A DNA stretch of 14,404 nt from an uncultured Lachnospiraceae bacterium (lineage in GTDB: Bacteria; Bacillota; Clostridia; Lachnospirales; Lachnospiraceae). Of this stretch, positions 7,719-14,404 are shown one piece after another (the first letter of the stretch is position 1; each line of letters begins with the position of its first letter). The position numbers were made by a program, and so were the translations under genes. The notes beneath the pieces are model-generated. The model saw only the letters and a program-made list of their open reading frames with translations, was not told the origin of the DNA and ran no database searches. Location: NCBI GenBank assembly GCA_910586275.1, contig CAJUIM010000099.1:1-14404 (forward strand). Reading direction: 5' to 3'.

Positions 7719-8450
7719 ATGAGGGAACCGAATATGGAACAGGTAGTGGTTATGCTGGCCAATGACGATTATGCGGGAAGGGTATTTGATATGCCGAATC
7801 CCAACGAGAGGATTGGCTGGCTGCTTTATTATCTGCAGGAGGAACAGAAAGAGATGCTGTTTCATTGCATCTGCGGACTGACGGAGAAAAAACAGAAGGA
7901 TGTTTTTAAATCGCTGGTGGCTTTATACCCGCTTTCCAGAAGCATTGTAATGCATATTCTGCAAAGAGCGGCCGGTGACCTAAGTGATTTTGTACAGACC
8001 TTCGATCCGGATGAAATGGTGCTGAATCGGTTGGCGGAAATGGTGCAGGCAGTTACGGAAAATACCGACAAAACTTCCAGAACATTGAAGGAGTATAGGG
8101 AGGACATAGAAAACCTTAAGGGGAAAAAGGAACGGATCCAAAAAGAACTGGACGAAAAAAGGGAGGCAAGAAAAGAACTGAGGGATTTGGAACTGGAAAT
8201 TGACCGGCTGAAAGAAGAACTTACGGAGAATTCCGTAACGGAGGAAAGCCTGCGGGCGGAGATTCAGGAGAAGAAAGAAGCCTGCCGGGCTGCAAAGGAA
8301 TCTGTGGAAAGGCGTAGGCGGGAATTGGTAAATGCCGCGGAAGAATTAAAGAAAATAGATGAAATGTCAGGCCAGGCTGCCGATAAAATGCCGGAAGAAT
8401 ACCGGAAGGCGTTAGAGGCGGTACAGAAGGCAATCAGGGACTTAGGATAA
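7719..8450 (+). CDS. Helical/coiled-coil protein preceding the AAA+ ATPase
   Basis: About 243 residues from ATG 7719. The N-terminal ~95 residues form a helical, partly hydrophobic domain (for example ERIGWLLYYLQEEQKEMLF) without a recognised signature. Residues from about 100 to 215 are a continuous charged coiled coil rich in E, K and R, followed by a short C-terminal helix. No membrane segment or catalytic motif is seen. It ends 15 bases before the AAA+ gene, whose binding site begins 2 bases after this stop, so the two are likely made together. By analogy with other AAA+ operons it could be an adaptor that docks on the ATPase, or a partner for the motor tail. I do not recognise the family. 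Confidence 0.86.
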   Translation: MREPNMEQVVVMLANDDYAGRVFDMPNPNERIGWLLYYLQEEQKEMLFHCICGLTEKKQKDVFKSLVALYPLSRSIVMHILQRAAGDLSDFVQTFDPDEMVLNRLAEMVQAVTENTDKTSRTLKEYREDIENLKGKKERIQKELDEKREARKELRDLELEIDRLKEELTENSVTEESLRAEIQEKKEACRAAKESVERRRRELVNAAEELKKIDEMSGQAADKMPEEYRKALEAVQKAIRDLG

Positions 8451-8465
8451 CCGGGAGGTGGGGAC

Positions 8466-11075
8466 GTGTTCAAACATAGGATAAAGGAGCCTTTAAAGAA
8501 CGGGCTGGAGAAAGGAAAACGATTTTTCTTTTTTTACGGGAACGGGATAAAGGACTATTTTCTGGAGGATATTTATAAGGAACCTCTTACCTTGCCGGAG
8601 ACGCTGAAACATTTTTTCTTAATGGGACAGCAGGATATTTACCGGTATTTTATCAGGATTACGCCGGAAGATGTCATAGCCTTTGAGAGAAAGGGGGACA
8701 GCATTGCCACGGCGGAAGGCTTTTTTGGATCGAGAATAGAACAGTCGGGCGAGGCGGATGATTTGCCTCTGGACGAGGAGATTGCTGCAAATCAGGAAGG
8801 AAGAAAGCAAGAGGAATCTGTCAGGCAAGTGCGGGAAAATCTGCAAAATACGGATATCGGCATAAGGAATAAGATTTCGATTTTAAAGGAAAGGATAGAG
8901 AATGCAGCAGGGCAGCAGGGCGGAAAAAGGTACGCGGTTTTATTCGAAGACTTTGAATGGCAGGCCAATTTGTACAGGCACGAGCCGTCCGCCGAGAGAA
9001 TAAAAATGCTGAAGGATTTTAAGGGTTTAGAGCAGACGGTGGTGATGGTTTCGTTGGAAGATGTGGAAGCACTGCAGCGGTTTCATTTTGAGACGAAAGG
9101 CAGTAATGTAATCTATATCGGGAACCCTCCGGCGGCAGAAGTGAAATATATGTATTTGAGGAAATTTCTGGCGGGCATGCCCTCACAGGGCAGTCATGAT
9201 TTTCAGCTTACCCTGTTCCGTGAACTGGAGGAAATTTCTTATGCCATATCCTCCGGCGGTAAGACTCTGCGGGATGCCATTCATGTATTTGAGGAAACGG
9301 TAGCGGAAGGCAGTACGGAAATACATAAAGAAGGATTTGAGAAAGCGGCAGAGAAAATCATTGAGGAAAAAATTCTTTTAGCGGATGTGATTCTGGCGCC
9401 GGAGACGAAGGAAGTCATTGTGCGGGCAGTGGATACGTTCCTTTCGGAAGACAGTGTTTCGGAGTCCAGGAAGGGTTTTTTGCTGAAAGGGCCTTCCGGT
9501 ACCGGAAAGACGCAGATTGTAAGAGCCTTGGCAACAGAAAAGAACTGTTATTTTATGGCTCCCACATTGTCGGAACTGAAAGGGAAGTATGTGGGGTGGA
9601 CCAGTGCAAAAGTAAGAGGCATTTTTGAGGAAGCCAGAGCAAATGCACCTACCATTTTGTTTATTGACGAAGCGGATACTGTCTTTCCTGTCAGGGATGG
9701 CGGAGCCGGCAGCGACAGCTTTAGCTTGGATATGGTGAACCAGTTTCTGCAGGAAATTGACGGCATGAAGACGGGAGGGGCGAAGGTGTTCACTATTGCG
9801 GCTACCAACCGTCCCGCCATGATTGACGGTGCGGTGAAGAGCCGTCTGTCACAGGAAATAGAAATCGGACTGCCGGACGGGCCGGCAAGGATTGCCATTT
9901 TTGACAGTAAGCTGAGAAAGTATGGCTTCCGGCTCAGCGATAAATCTTATCGGGCGGAGATCGAGAAAAAGAGTGAGCAAATGTCAGGGAGGGATATTGA
10001 GAATTTTATAAAGAAGCTGAAGGAGAAACTGGCAGGGCTGGATTATAAGGAAATCGGCAATTTAAAGGATGATGAGGAGAGCAGAAATATCTTTCTGCAG
10101 GTTCTGCAGGACAACGAACTGCTTTTGGTGGAGGAACTGCGGCAGAAGATTCCGGTGGAGGTGGAGATTCCGGAAAAGATAGCGACACGTTTGGAAGATA
10201 TTATCGGATACGACGATGTGAAGGCGCGGGCTATGCTGCAGGCGGAATTTATCAGAAGCAGTGCGGAGGACGCTGTCTTAAGGGAAAAATACGGCATAAA
10301 AGGGAAAAAGGGAATTTTGCTTTACGGGCCTCCCGGAAATGCCAAGACAGAGCTGACGAAGGCGATTGCAAAGGAGAACCGGTTTTACTTCATAAAGGTT
10401 CTAAGCAAAGATTTTGCTTCAGATTGTGTGGTAAAACAGTTGGAAAACCTACAGGAGATATTTAGCCAAGCACTCCGTCTTTCTAAGATAACCAGTAAGT
10501 ACGAAGGTGTGCTGCTGTTTTTTGAAGAGTTTGATTCTTTGGCAGGGTATGCTTTAAACAGTGTTGTAAGAGGGACTCTTTTGGATTTATTGGCCAATGA
10601 GAACGGAATCCGGTCGGAGACAGGCAAAGTACTTTTCGTGGCGGCCACAAATCATATACAGCAATTGGATGAGGCGGTGATTCGAAAGGGCAGGATTGAC
10701 GAGCATATCTTTATGGGCAATCCGCGGAAGGAGCATGGAATGCATATATTGCGCCGCAAATTTGAGCAGGATGCCAAAGTGAATATTGGCGATTTCCTTA
10801 TTCCGCTTTTATATGAGAAGCTGCATAATATGAAATATAAGGAATATCTCAGGAAAGCAGAATTTTGGGAGAAAAACGGTCAGCAGGCGCAGCGATTGGG
10901 ACCGGAAGATGTCAGGCCTTCCGGTTCGGAACTGGTGATGCTTTATAAAGATATAAAGGCAGAAGCGTTTTTTGCCCAGATGAAGGAAGGAGTCTTGGAC
11001 GGGAACTGCTGTATTCGCATCAGTGAAGAGACAGCGGAAACGTATTTTCAAAAGATACAGGAGAGCAGAGAATGA
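8466..11075 (+). CDS. Tandem AAA+ ATPase with degenerate N-terminal AAA-like region
   Basis: An 869-residue cytosolic ATPase. The N-terminal ~300 residues look like a decayed AAA module: FFFYGNGIKDYF near the start and a Walker-B-like VLFEDFEW (158-165), but no P-loop. AAA domain 1 (about 315-560) is canonical: Walker A GPSGTGKT (342-349), Walker B LFIDEAD (D401, E402), sensor/SRH AATNRP (445-450) with R460. Domain 2 (about 590-860) has Walker A GPPGNAKT (621-628), with alanine where glycine is usual before the lysine, Walker B LLFFEEFD with glutamate (E687) replacing the usual aspartate before E688, and an SRH AATNH (726-730) with RKGRID (R740, R743). Such p97/FtsH-like enzymes act as hexameric unfoldases or remodellers. 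GTG 8466 follows GGGAGGTGG (8453-8461). The stop overlaps the next start (ATGA), implying translational coupling to the motor channel gene. Confidence 0.93.
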   Translation: MFKHRIKEPLKNGLEKGKRFFFFYGNGIKDYFLEDIYKEPLTLPETLKHFFLMGQQDIYRYFIRITPEDVIAFERKGDSIATAEGFFGSRIEQSGEADDLPLDEEIAANQEGRKQEESVRQVRENLQNTDIGIRNKISILKERIENAAGQQGGKRYAVLFEDFEWQANLYRHEPSAERIKMLKDFKGLEQTVVMVSLEDVEALQRFHFETKGSNVIYIGNPPAAEVKYMYLRKFLAGMPSQGSHDFQLTLFRELEEISYAISSGGKTLRDAIHVFEETVAEGSTEIHKEGFEKAAEKIIEEKILLADVILAPETKEVIVRAVDTFLSEDSVSESRKGFLLKGPSGTGKTQIVRALATEKNCYFMAPTLSELKGKYVGWTSAKVRGIFEEARANAPTILFIDEADTVFPVRDGGAGSDSFSLDMVNQFLQEIDGMKTGGAKVFTIAATNRPAMIDGAVKSRLSQEIEIGLPDGPARIAIFDSKLRKYGFRLSDKSYRAEIEKKSEQMSGRDIENFIKKLKEKLAGLDYKEIGNLKDDEESRNIFLQVLQDNELLLVEELRQKIPVEVEIPEKIATRLEDIIGYDDVKARAMLQAEFIRSSAEDAVLREKYGIKGKKGILLYGPPGNAKTELTKAIAKENRFYFIKVLSKDFASDCVVKQLENLQEIFSQALRLSKITSKYEGVLLFFEEFDSLAGYALNSVVRGTLLDLLANENGIRSETGKVLFVAATNHIQQLDEAVIRKGRIDEHIFMGNPRKEHGMHILRRKFEQDAKVNIGDFLIPLLYEKLHNMKYKEYLRKAEFWEKNGQQAQRLGPEDVRPSGSELVMLYKDIKAEAFFAQMKEGVLDGNCCIRISEETAETYFQKIQESRE

Positions 11076-13372
11076 TAAGGAATATGGAAAAGGGTCTGCA
11101 ATGGCTGCCCATTGTATTTGGCATTGGTGTTGTGCTGGAGCTTATGCTGGCATTGATTGGGAAGGGCAGCGGATTGGGCGAGCCTTCCAATGTTTTCGTT
11201 ATGCTTGCTTTCTTTCTGATAGTGGCAGTGCTGTTTTTTCTGTCCTACCGCTGCTTAGCCATCGGAAAAAAAATGCGGGAATCCTTGGAGAAGGCAGGGG
11301 TTGAAATACAAAGCCTGAGTATGCTGGTGGGAGAGGAAGTACTGAAGGAACTGCAAAGCAGGGAAAGCTTTTTTGGGGAAAGCAGGCTGGATGCGGCGTT
11401 TTCGGAATTCAGTGAGAATGTGGAACGTATGGCCCGGGCAGGGGAGACACATAAAGTTAAAATAGGCACAAAGGGAAATATCGAAGATTATATCAATGAG
11501 GAACTGATGGAATCGGCCATACAAAAGGATTTTTTGAACCAAGTTCCGGCGACTCTGACCGGTTTAGGTATTTTGGGGACTTTTCTCGGACTGTCCATCG
11601 GTTTAAATTCTTTTGAACTGTCGGGTACCGTGGCGGAGGTGGAGGGGAAAATCGGGCCGCTGATGGATGGCATTAAAGTGGCATTTCATTCATCTATCTG
11701 CGGCCTTTGCTTTTCTGTCCTATATAATTTCTTTTATCGGAAAACGCTGGCGGAGATTATGGGGGCGTTGGACTATTTTCTGAACATATTTCAGAGATTT
11801 GCAGTGCCAAGCACGGATAACGGATCCGACAATACGTTCTTAAAGTATCAAGCCATGATCTGCAAGGCATTGCAGGAACAGACTTACATAGAGAATGCAA
11901 TTATGGAAAGACAGGATGCCAGATTTGCAGGACTGGCGGAAAAAATGGATGAACAGAACCGGCAGACACTCCGTATGTACCGGCAGGTCAATGAGAAAAT
12001 ATGCGAAAGCCAGATAGAGGGGATGGAAAAAATAGTGAATGCCTTTATCGGGGAGATGAACAAGGCTTTACAGGGAAGCTTCAAGGATACGGAGATAATG
12101 ATACGGAATCTGCAGCTGTATCAGGCAAAATCCCAGAGCAGTATGGAGGCTGCCTTGAGGCAAATCTGCGATATGTCTGCGGATATATCGGCTGTCAATG
12201 CGGGGCTGGGGCATACGGTACAGGATCTTAGACAGTTTATGGAAGATACGTCTGAGATACAGAAAGTGCTTCGGGACAATTTGGCGGCAGTGCGCGGGCA
12301 TTCGGAAACGGAAATGAAGAGATTGCAGCAGCAGTCGGAACTTATGCAGAATCTGGCGGCGCAGGAGATACGTTTGGCAGCCATGGCGGCGGAAGCGGAA
12401 AATCGGATCAGGACAGTATGTCAATGGCAGGAGGAGAGCCTGAGGGAAGCAGGCAAACAACAGGAGGACAGACTGACGGAAGTAAGCAGACAGCAGGAGG
12501 ATAGACTGGCGGAGGCAAGCAGGCAGCAGGAGGATAGACTGGCGGAAGCAAGCAGGCAGCAGGAGGATAGACTGGAGAAGGCAAGTAAACAGCAGGAGGA
12601 TAGGCTGACAAGGGTAAATGAAGAACAGGAATTAAGGCTGAACGAGATGACAATGCGGCAGGAAACGCGGATGGCACAGTGGGCCGAAGCACAGGAGGCA
12701 AGAGTGGCAGAGACGGTGGCGGCGCAGGAAGCGAGAGTAGCAGAGGCGGTGACGGCACAGGAAGCGAGAGTGGCAGAGGCGGTGACGGCGCAGGAAGCGA
12801 GAGTAGCAGAGGCGGTGACGGCGCAAGAACAGAGAGTGGGGAATGCCGTGTCGGAACAAGGGAAAAGACTGGAAGAGGCGGTCGACAGCTTAGGACGGAA
12901 AATAGGGCATACGGCAGATGTTCAGGTTGGACAGATTATCTCCTCTTTTGCCGCACAGGAAAGACAGATGAATCTTGCATTGGACAGTTTTGCCCATGGC
13001 ATGGAGGAAAGGATTTATGCCATGCGGCAAATGCAGGAAAGCTTTGACGCTGTCCTCCGGCAGGGGATGACATCCATTCATGCCATGGCAGAGGAAACCT
13101 GTCAGAATCTGAAGAAACAGGCCGGGTGGATGGAGACGGTGAACGGGGCGGTATATGATAAGATGGATGAAATGTCCGGGACGGTGGAACGTCTAGGCCG
13201 GCATATGGAAGCGAACATAGAGTCTATGGATAAAATAATCCGCAATCTTTATGAGGAATCGGATATCCGGATGCAGGCTGCGGCACGGCAGGCGAAAGCG
13301 GGCAGTGGGGAGATTTTTCAGGAGATAGAGGAAGAGGGTGAAAAACTTGAGGCGGATAAGAAGATTCCATAG
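11072..13372 (+). CDS. MotA/TolQ/ExbB-family motor channel protein, ZorA-like, with long helical tail
   Basis: A 766-residue inner-membrane protein. Likely TM segments: about 11-29, 41-59, 158-178 and 200-222. The last two belong to the MotA/TolQ/ExbB channel domain (PATLTGLGILGTFLGL from 159; VAFHSSICGLCFSVLY from 203). Family members form pentamers around a MotB/ExbD/ZorB dimer and rotate on ion flux. After TM4 comes a ~530-residue cytoplasmic tail that is almost all helical. It includes about 13 eleven-residue repeats from residue 459 and ends acidic. MotA and ExbB lack such a tail, whereas ZorA of Zorya defence systems has one, and its ~730-residue length is similar. ATG 11072 follows AGGAG (11059-11063) by 8 bases. 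It overlaps the AAA+ gene by 4 bases and the peptidoglycan-anchor gene by 35. A ZorA orthologue or a related motor is the best call. Confidence 0.92.
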   Translation: MIRNMEKGLQWLPIVFGIGVVLELMLALIGKGSGLGEPSNVFVMLAFFLIVAVLFFLSYRCLAIGKKMRESLEKAGVEIQSLSMLVGEEVLKELQSRESFFGESRLDAAFSEFSENVERMARAGETHKVKIGTKGNIEDYINEELMESAIQKDFLNQVPATLTGLGILGTFLGLSIGLNSFELSGTVAEVEGKIGPLMDGIKVAFHSSICGLCFSVLYNFFYRKTLAEIMGALDYFLNIFQRFAVPSTDNGSDNTFLKYQAMICKALQEQTYIENAIMERQDARFAGLAEKMDEQNRQTLRMYRQVNEKICESQIEGMEKIVNAFIGEMNKALQGSFKDTEIMIRNLQLYQAKSQSSMEAALRQICDMSADISAVNAGLGHTVQDLRQFMEDTSEIQKVLRDNLAAVRGHSETEMKRLQQQSELMQNLAAQEIRLAAMAAEAENRIRTVCQWQEESLREAGKQQEDRLTEVSRQQEDRLAEASRQQEDRLAEASRQQEDRLEKASKQQEDRLTRVNEEQELRLNEMTMRQETRMAQWAEAQEARVAETVAAQEARVAEAVTAQEARVAEAVTAQEARVAEAVTAQEQRVGNAVSEQGKRLEEAVDSLGRKIGHTADVQVGQIISSFAAQERQMNLALDSFAHGMEERIYAMRQMQESFDAVLRQGMTSIHAMAEETCQNLKKQAGWMETVNGAVYDKMDEMSGTVERLGRHMEANIESMDKIIRNLYEESDIRMQAAARQAKAGSGEIFQEIEEEGEKLEADKKIP
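12446..12874 (+). repeat. 33-bp tandem repeats encoding eleven-residue (hendecad) units
   Basis: Thirteen in-frame units of 33 bp within the motor channel gene. Units 1-5 encode variants of EASRQQEDRLA, units 9-12 variants of EAVTAQEARVA, and 6-8 and 13 are diverged. Units 3-4 and 10-11 are nearly identical in DNA, which indicates recent duplication by slippage. Eleven-residue periodicity gives a slightly right-handed coiled coil, suiting a long rigid tail. Copy number is likely to vary between strains. Confidence 0.93.
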
Positions 13373-14279
13373 AAAAAATAAGAAGGGGAAGGAGCCGGGA
13401 GAGATAAATTATTGGCAATCTTACTCGGACTTAATGGCAGCCATGGTACTGGTATTTGCCCTGATTATTGGTTTTACCATATATCGTGCCAAAGAAGATT
13501 ATGAAAATATAGGAAGAGAAGCGAAAGAAAAAGACTGGATACTTCTGAAGCAGGGGCAGGAATTGGATAGGCTGACAGGCAGGCTGAAAGAAATGGAAAA
13601 AAAGATGGCCGATGCGCAGCAGGAGGAGGCAGAGACAGATGAATTTTTGCAGGAATATAGAGCATTGGCAGAGCAGAATGACAGTCTGATGAAACAGAAT
13701 GAAGAACTGTCGGATAGTCTGCGGGAACTGGAGGAAAAAACGGAGAGGGTATATGCAATACGCAGGGACATTGTAGAGGAATTGGAAGAAGAGTTTTCTG
13801 ATTCCGATCTGGAAGTTGACATAGATCCGGAATCGGGTACGGTCTGTTTAGATTCCAATATATTGTTTGCCTATGATGATTTTCGGCTGAGCAATGTGGG
13901 AAAGGAGACTTTGGACAATTTTTTTCCGGCTTATTTTTCCGTTATATTAAGGAACTATGATTCCGTATCGGAAGTGATCATTGAGGGGCATGCCGATGAC
14001 AGAGGAGATTATTCCTATAATATGAATCTTTCCCAGGCAAGGGCTTTTGCAGTGATGAATTATTGCATCGGGGATGAGGTAATAGACGGAGTGGGTGTCA
14101 ATGATGAAATGTTTTCCGAAGACGAATTGAGGGTAATCAGGGAGATCGTTACGGTAAACGGGCGTTCTTATTACGATCTGATTTATGATGATGGGGGGAA
14201 TGTGGATGCGGATGCTTCCCGGCGGGTGGAAATAAAGTTCCGGCTAAGGGCAGAGAATGTGCTTTTAAATGGTGAGTAA
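13338..14279 (+). CDS. MotB/ZorB-like motor partner with OmpA-like peptidoglycan-binding domain
   Basis: A 313-residue membrane protein. A basic cytoplasmic N-terminus is followed by one TM helix (about 31-50) starting SYSDLMAAMVLVF. D31 sits where MotB and ZorB carry the ion-binding aspartate. A charged coiled coil (about 52-150) leads to an OmpA-like domain (about 170-305) containing EGHADDRG (H218, D220), NLSQARA (R235) and RRVEIKF near the end. D220 and R235 are 15 apart, the spacing of the diaminopimelate-binding pair D271/R286 in E. coli OmpA. It should dimerise, plug the channel pentamer and anchor in the cell wall. GTG 13338 is 6 bases after AGAGG (13327-13331); TTG 13347 is an alternative start. 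It overlaps the channel gene by 35 bases, consistent with fixed stoichiometry. It is the last gene of the operon. Confidence 0.93.
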   Translation: MKNLRRIRRFHRKNKKGKEPGEINYWQSYSDLMAAMVLVFALIIGFTIYRAKEDYENIGREAKEKDWILLKQGQELDRLTGRLKEMEKKMADAQQEEAETDEFLQEYRALAEQNDSLMKQNEELSDSLRELEEKTERVYAIRRDIVEELEEEFSDSDLEVDIDPESGTVCLDSNILFAYDDFRLSNVGKETLDNFFPAYFSVILRNYDSVSEVIIEGHADDRGDYSYNMNLSQARAFAVMNYCIGDEVIDGVGVNDEMFSEDELRVIREIVTVNGRSYYDLIYDDGGNVDADASRRVEIKFRLRAENVLLNGE

Positions 14280-14288
14280 GGACAGAAC

Positions 14289-14355
14289 CGAAAATTGATT
14301 TCCGGCACAAATCTCCCAGAAATCATGACGCATATCTTCCGGAAAGCAATTTTCG
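14289..14355. repeat. Palindromic repeat after the last gene
   Basis: Arms 14289-14305 (CGAAAATTGATTTCCGG) and 14339-14355 pair over 17 bp with one mismatch around a 33-base loop. It begins 9 bases after the stop codon. There is no T-run after the stem, so it is a poor intrinsic terminator, though it may protect the mRNA 3' end. The right arm runs straight into the 52-bp inverted-repeat arm and shares the core GAAAATTGCTTT with the palindrome at 7607-7664. Confidence 0.82.
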
Positions 14356-14404
14356 TAACAGTTCAGCCTGAATGTAATGTTGGGAGGCGGACGCCCGTGC
14401 GCGA
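14353..14404. repeat. Right arm of the 52-bp inverted repeat
   Basis: Exact reverse complement of 82-133, reaching the last base of the window, so the true repeat may be longer. It is contiguous with the palindrome at 14289-14355, suggesting that the complete element here is hairpin plus tail while the left copy retains only the tail. Confidence 0.9.

Noticed and set aside
12446..12874. Regular 33-bp repeats considered as a CRISPR array
   Set aside because: Units are directly adjacent without spacers and stay in frame within a long coding region.
11072..14279. Flagellar MotA/MotB stator
   Set aside because: MotA is under 300 residues and lacks a ~530-residue hendecad tail, and no flagellar genes are nearby; a ZorAB-like motor fits better.
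435..14279. Classical Zorya type I, II or III
   Set aside because: No ZorC/ZorD, ZorE or ZorF/ZorG-like effector is present: no helicase and no HNH nuclease motif were seen.
14280..14404. Intrinsic terminator for the operon
   Set aside because: A strong stem exists but no T-run follows it; the real terminator may lie beyond the window.

Overview
The window is one compact, co-directional (+ strand) operon of nine genes, about 435-14279, flanked by short non-coding sequence. It reads as a moderate-GC Gram-positive anaerobe, most likely a Lachnospiraceae-type clostridium. The grounds are strong AGGAGG-type ribosome binding sites, some GTG starts, an oxygen-sensitive radical-SAM activase, and palindromic repeats with the cores GAGCRTGTTTGAAAATT and GAAAATTGCTTTCCGG, which I associate from memory (unverified) with that family. 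No tRNA, rRNA, transposase, integrase or phage gene is visible.

Layout. 1-425: a flank carrying one arm of a 52-bp inverted repeat (82-133), a good sigma-A-type promoter (160-188) and a leader whose transcript can fold into one ~130-nt imperfect hairpin ending in a T-run. 435-1556: unknown protein, possibly TerB-like in its C-terminal half. 1558-4311: Hsp70/actin-fold ATPase of unusual architecture. 4397-5434: coiled-coil protein with a GrpE-like C-terminus. 5443-6063: NrdG-type radical-SAM activating enzyme with no glycyl-radical partner in view. 6100-7590 and 7719-8450: two coiled-coil proteins separated by a palindromic repeat. 8466-11075: tandem AAA+ ATPase. 11072-13372: MotA/TolQ/ExbB-type channel protein with a long hendecad-repeat cytoplasmic tail. 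13338-14279: MotB/ZorB-type partner with a single TM segment, a membrane aspartate and an OmpA-like peptidoglycan-binding domain. 14280-14404: a palindrome and the second 52-bp repeat arm.

How it may work. The last two genes form a complete ion-driven 5:2-type rotary motor pair, closest in layout to ZorA/ZorB of the Zorya anti-phage system: long helical tail in the cytosol, peptidoglycan anchor outside. The known Zorya effectors (ZorC/D/E or ZorF/G) are absent. Upstream instead are a chaperone-like ATPase with a likely nucleotide-exchange partner, a radical-SAM enzyme, three coiled-coil proteins and a double-ring-type AAA+ ATPase. Tight spacing, two gene overlaps and strict co-orientation suggest one functional complex: a membrane motor signalling to, or powered together with, a cytosolic chaperone/AAA+ machine. 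A defence or envelope-stress role is inference. I do not recognise this gene combination as a named system, and that is the main point of interest in the window.
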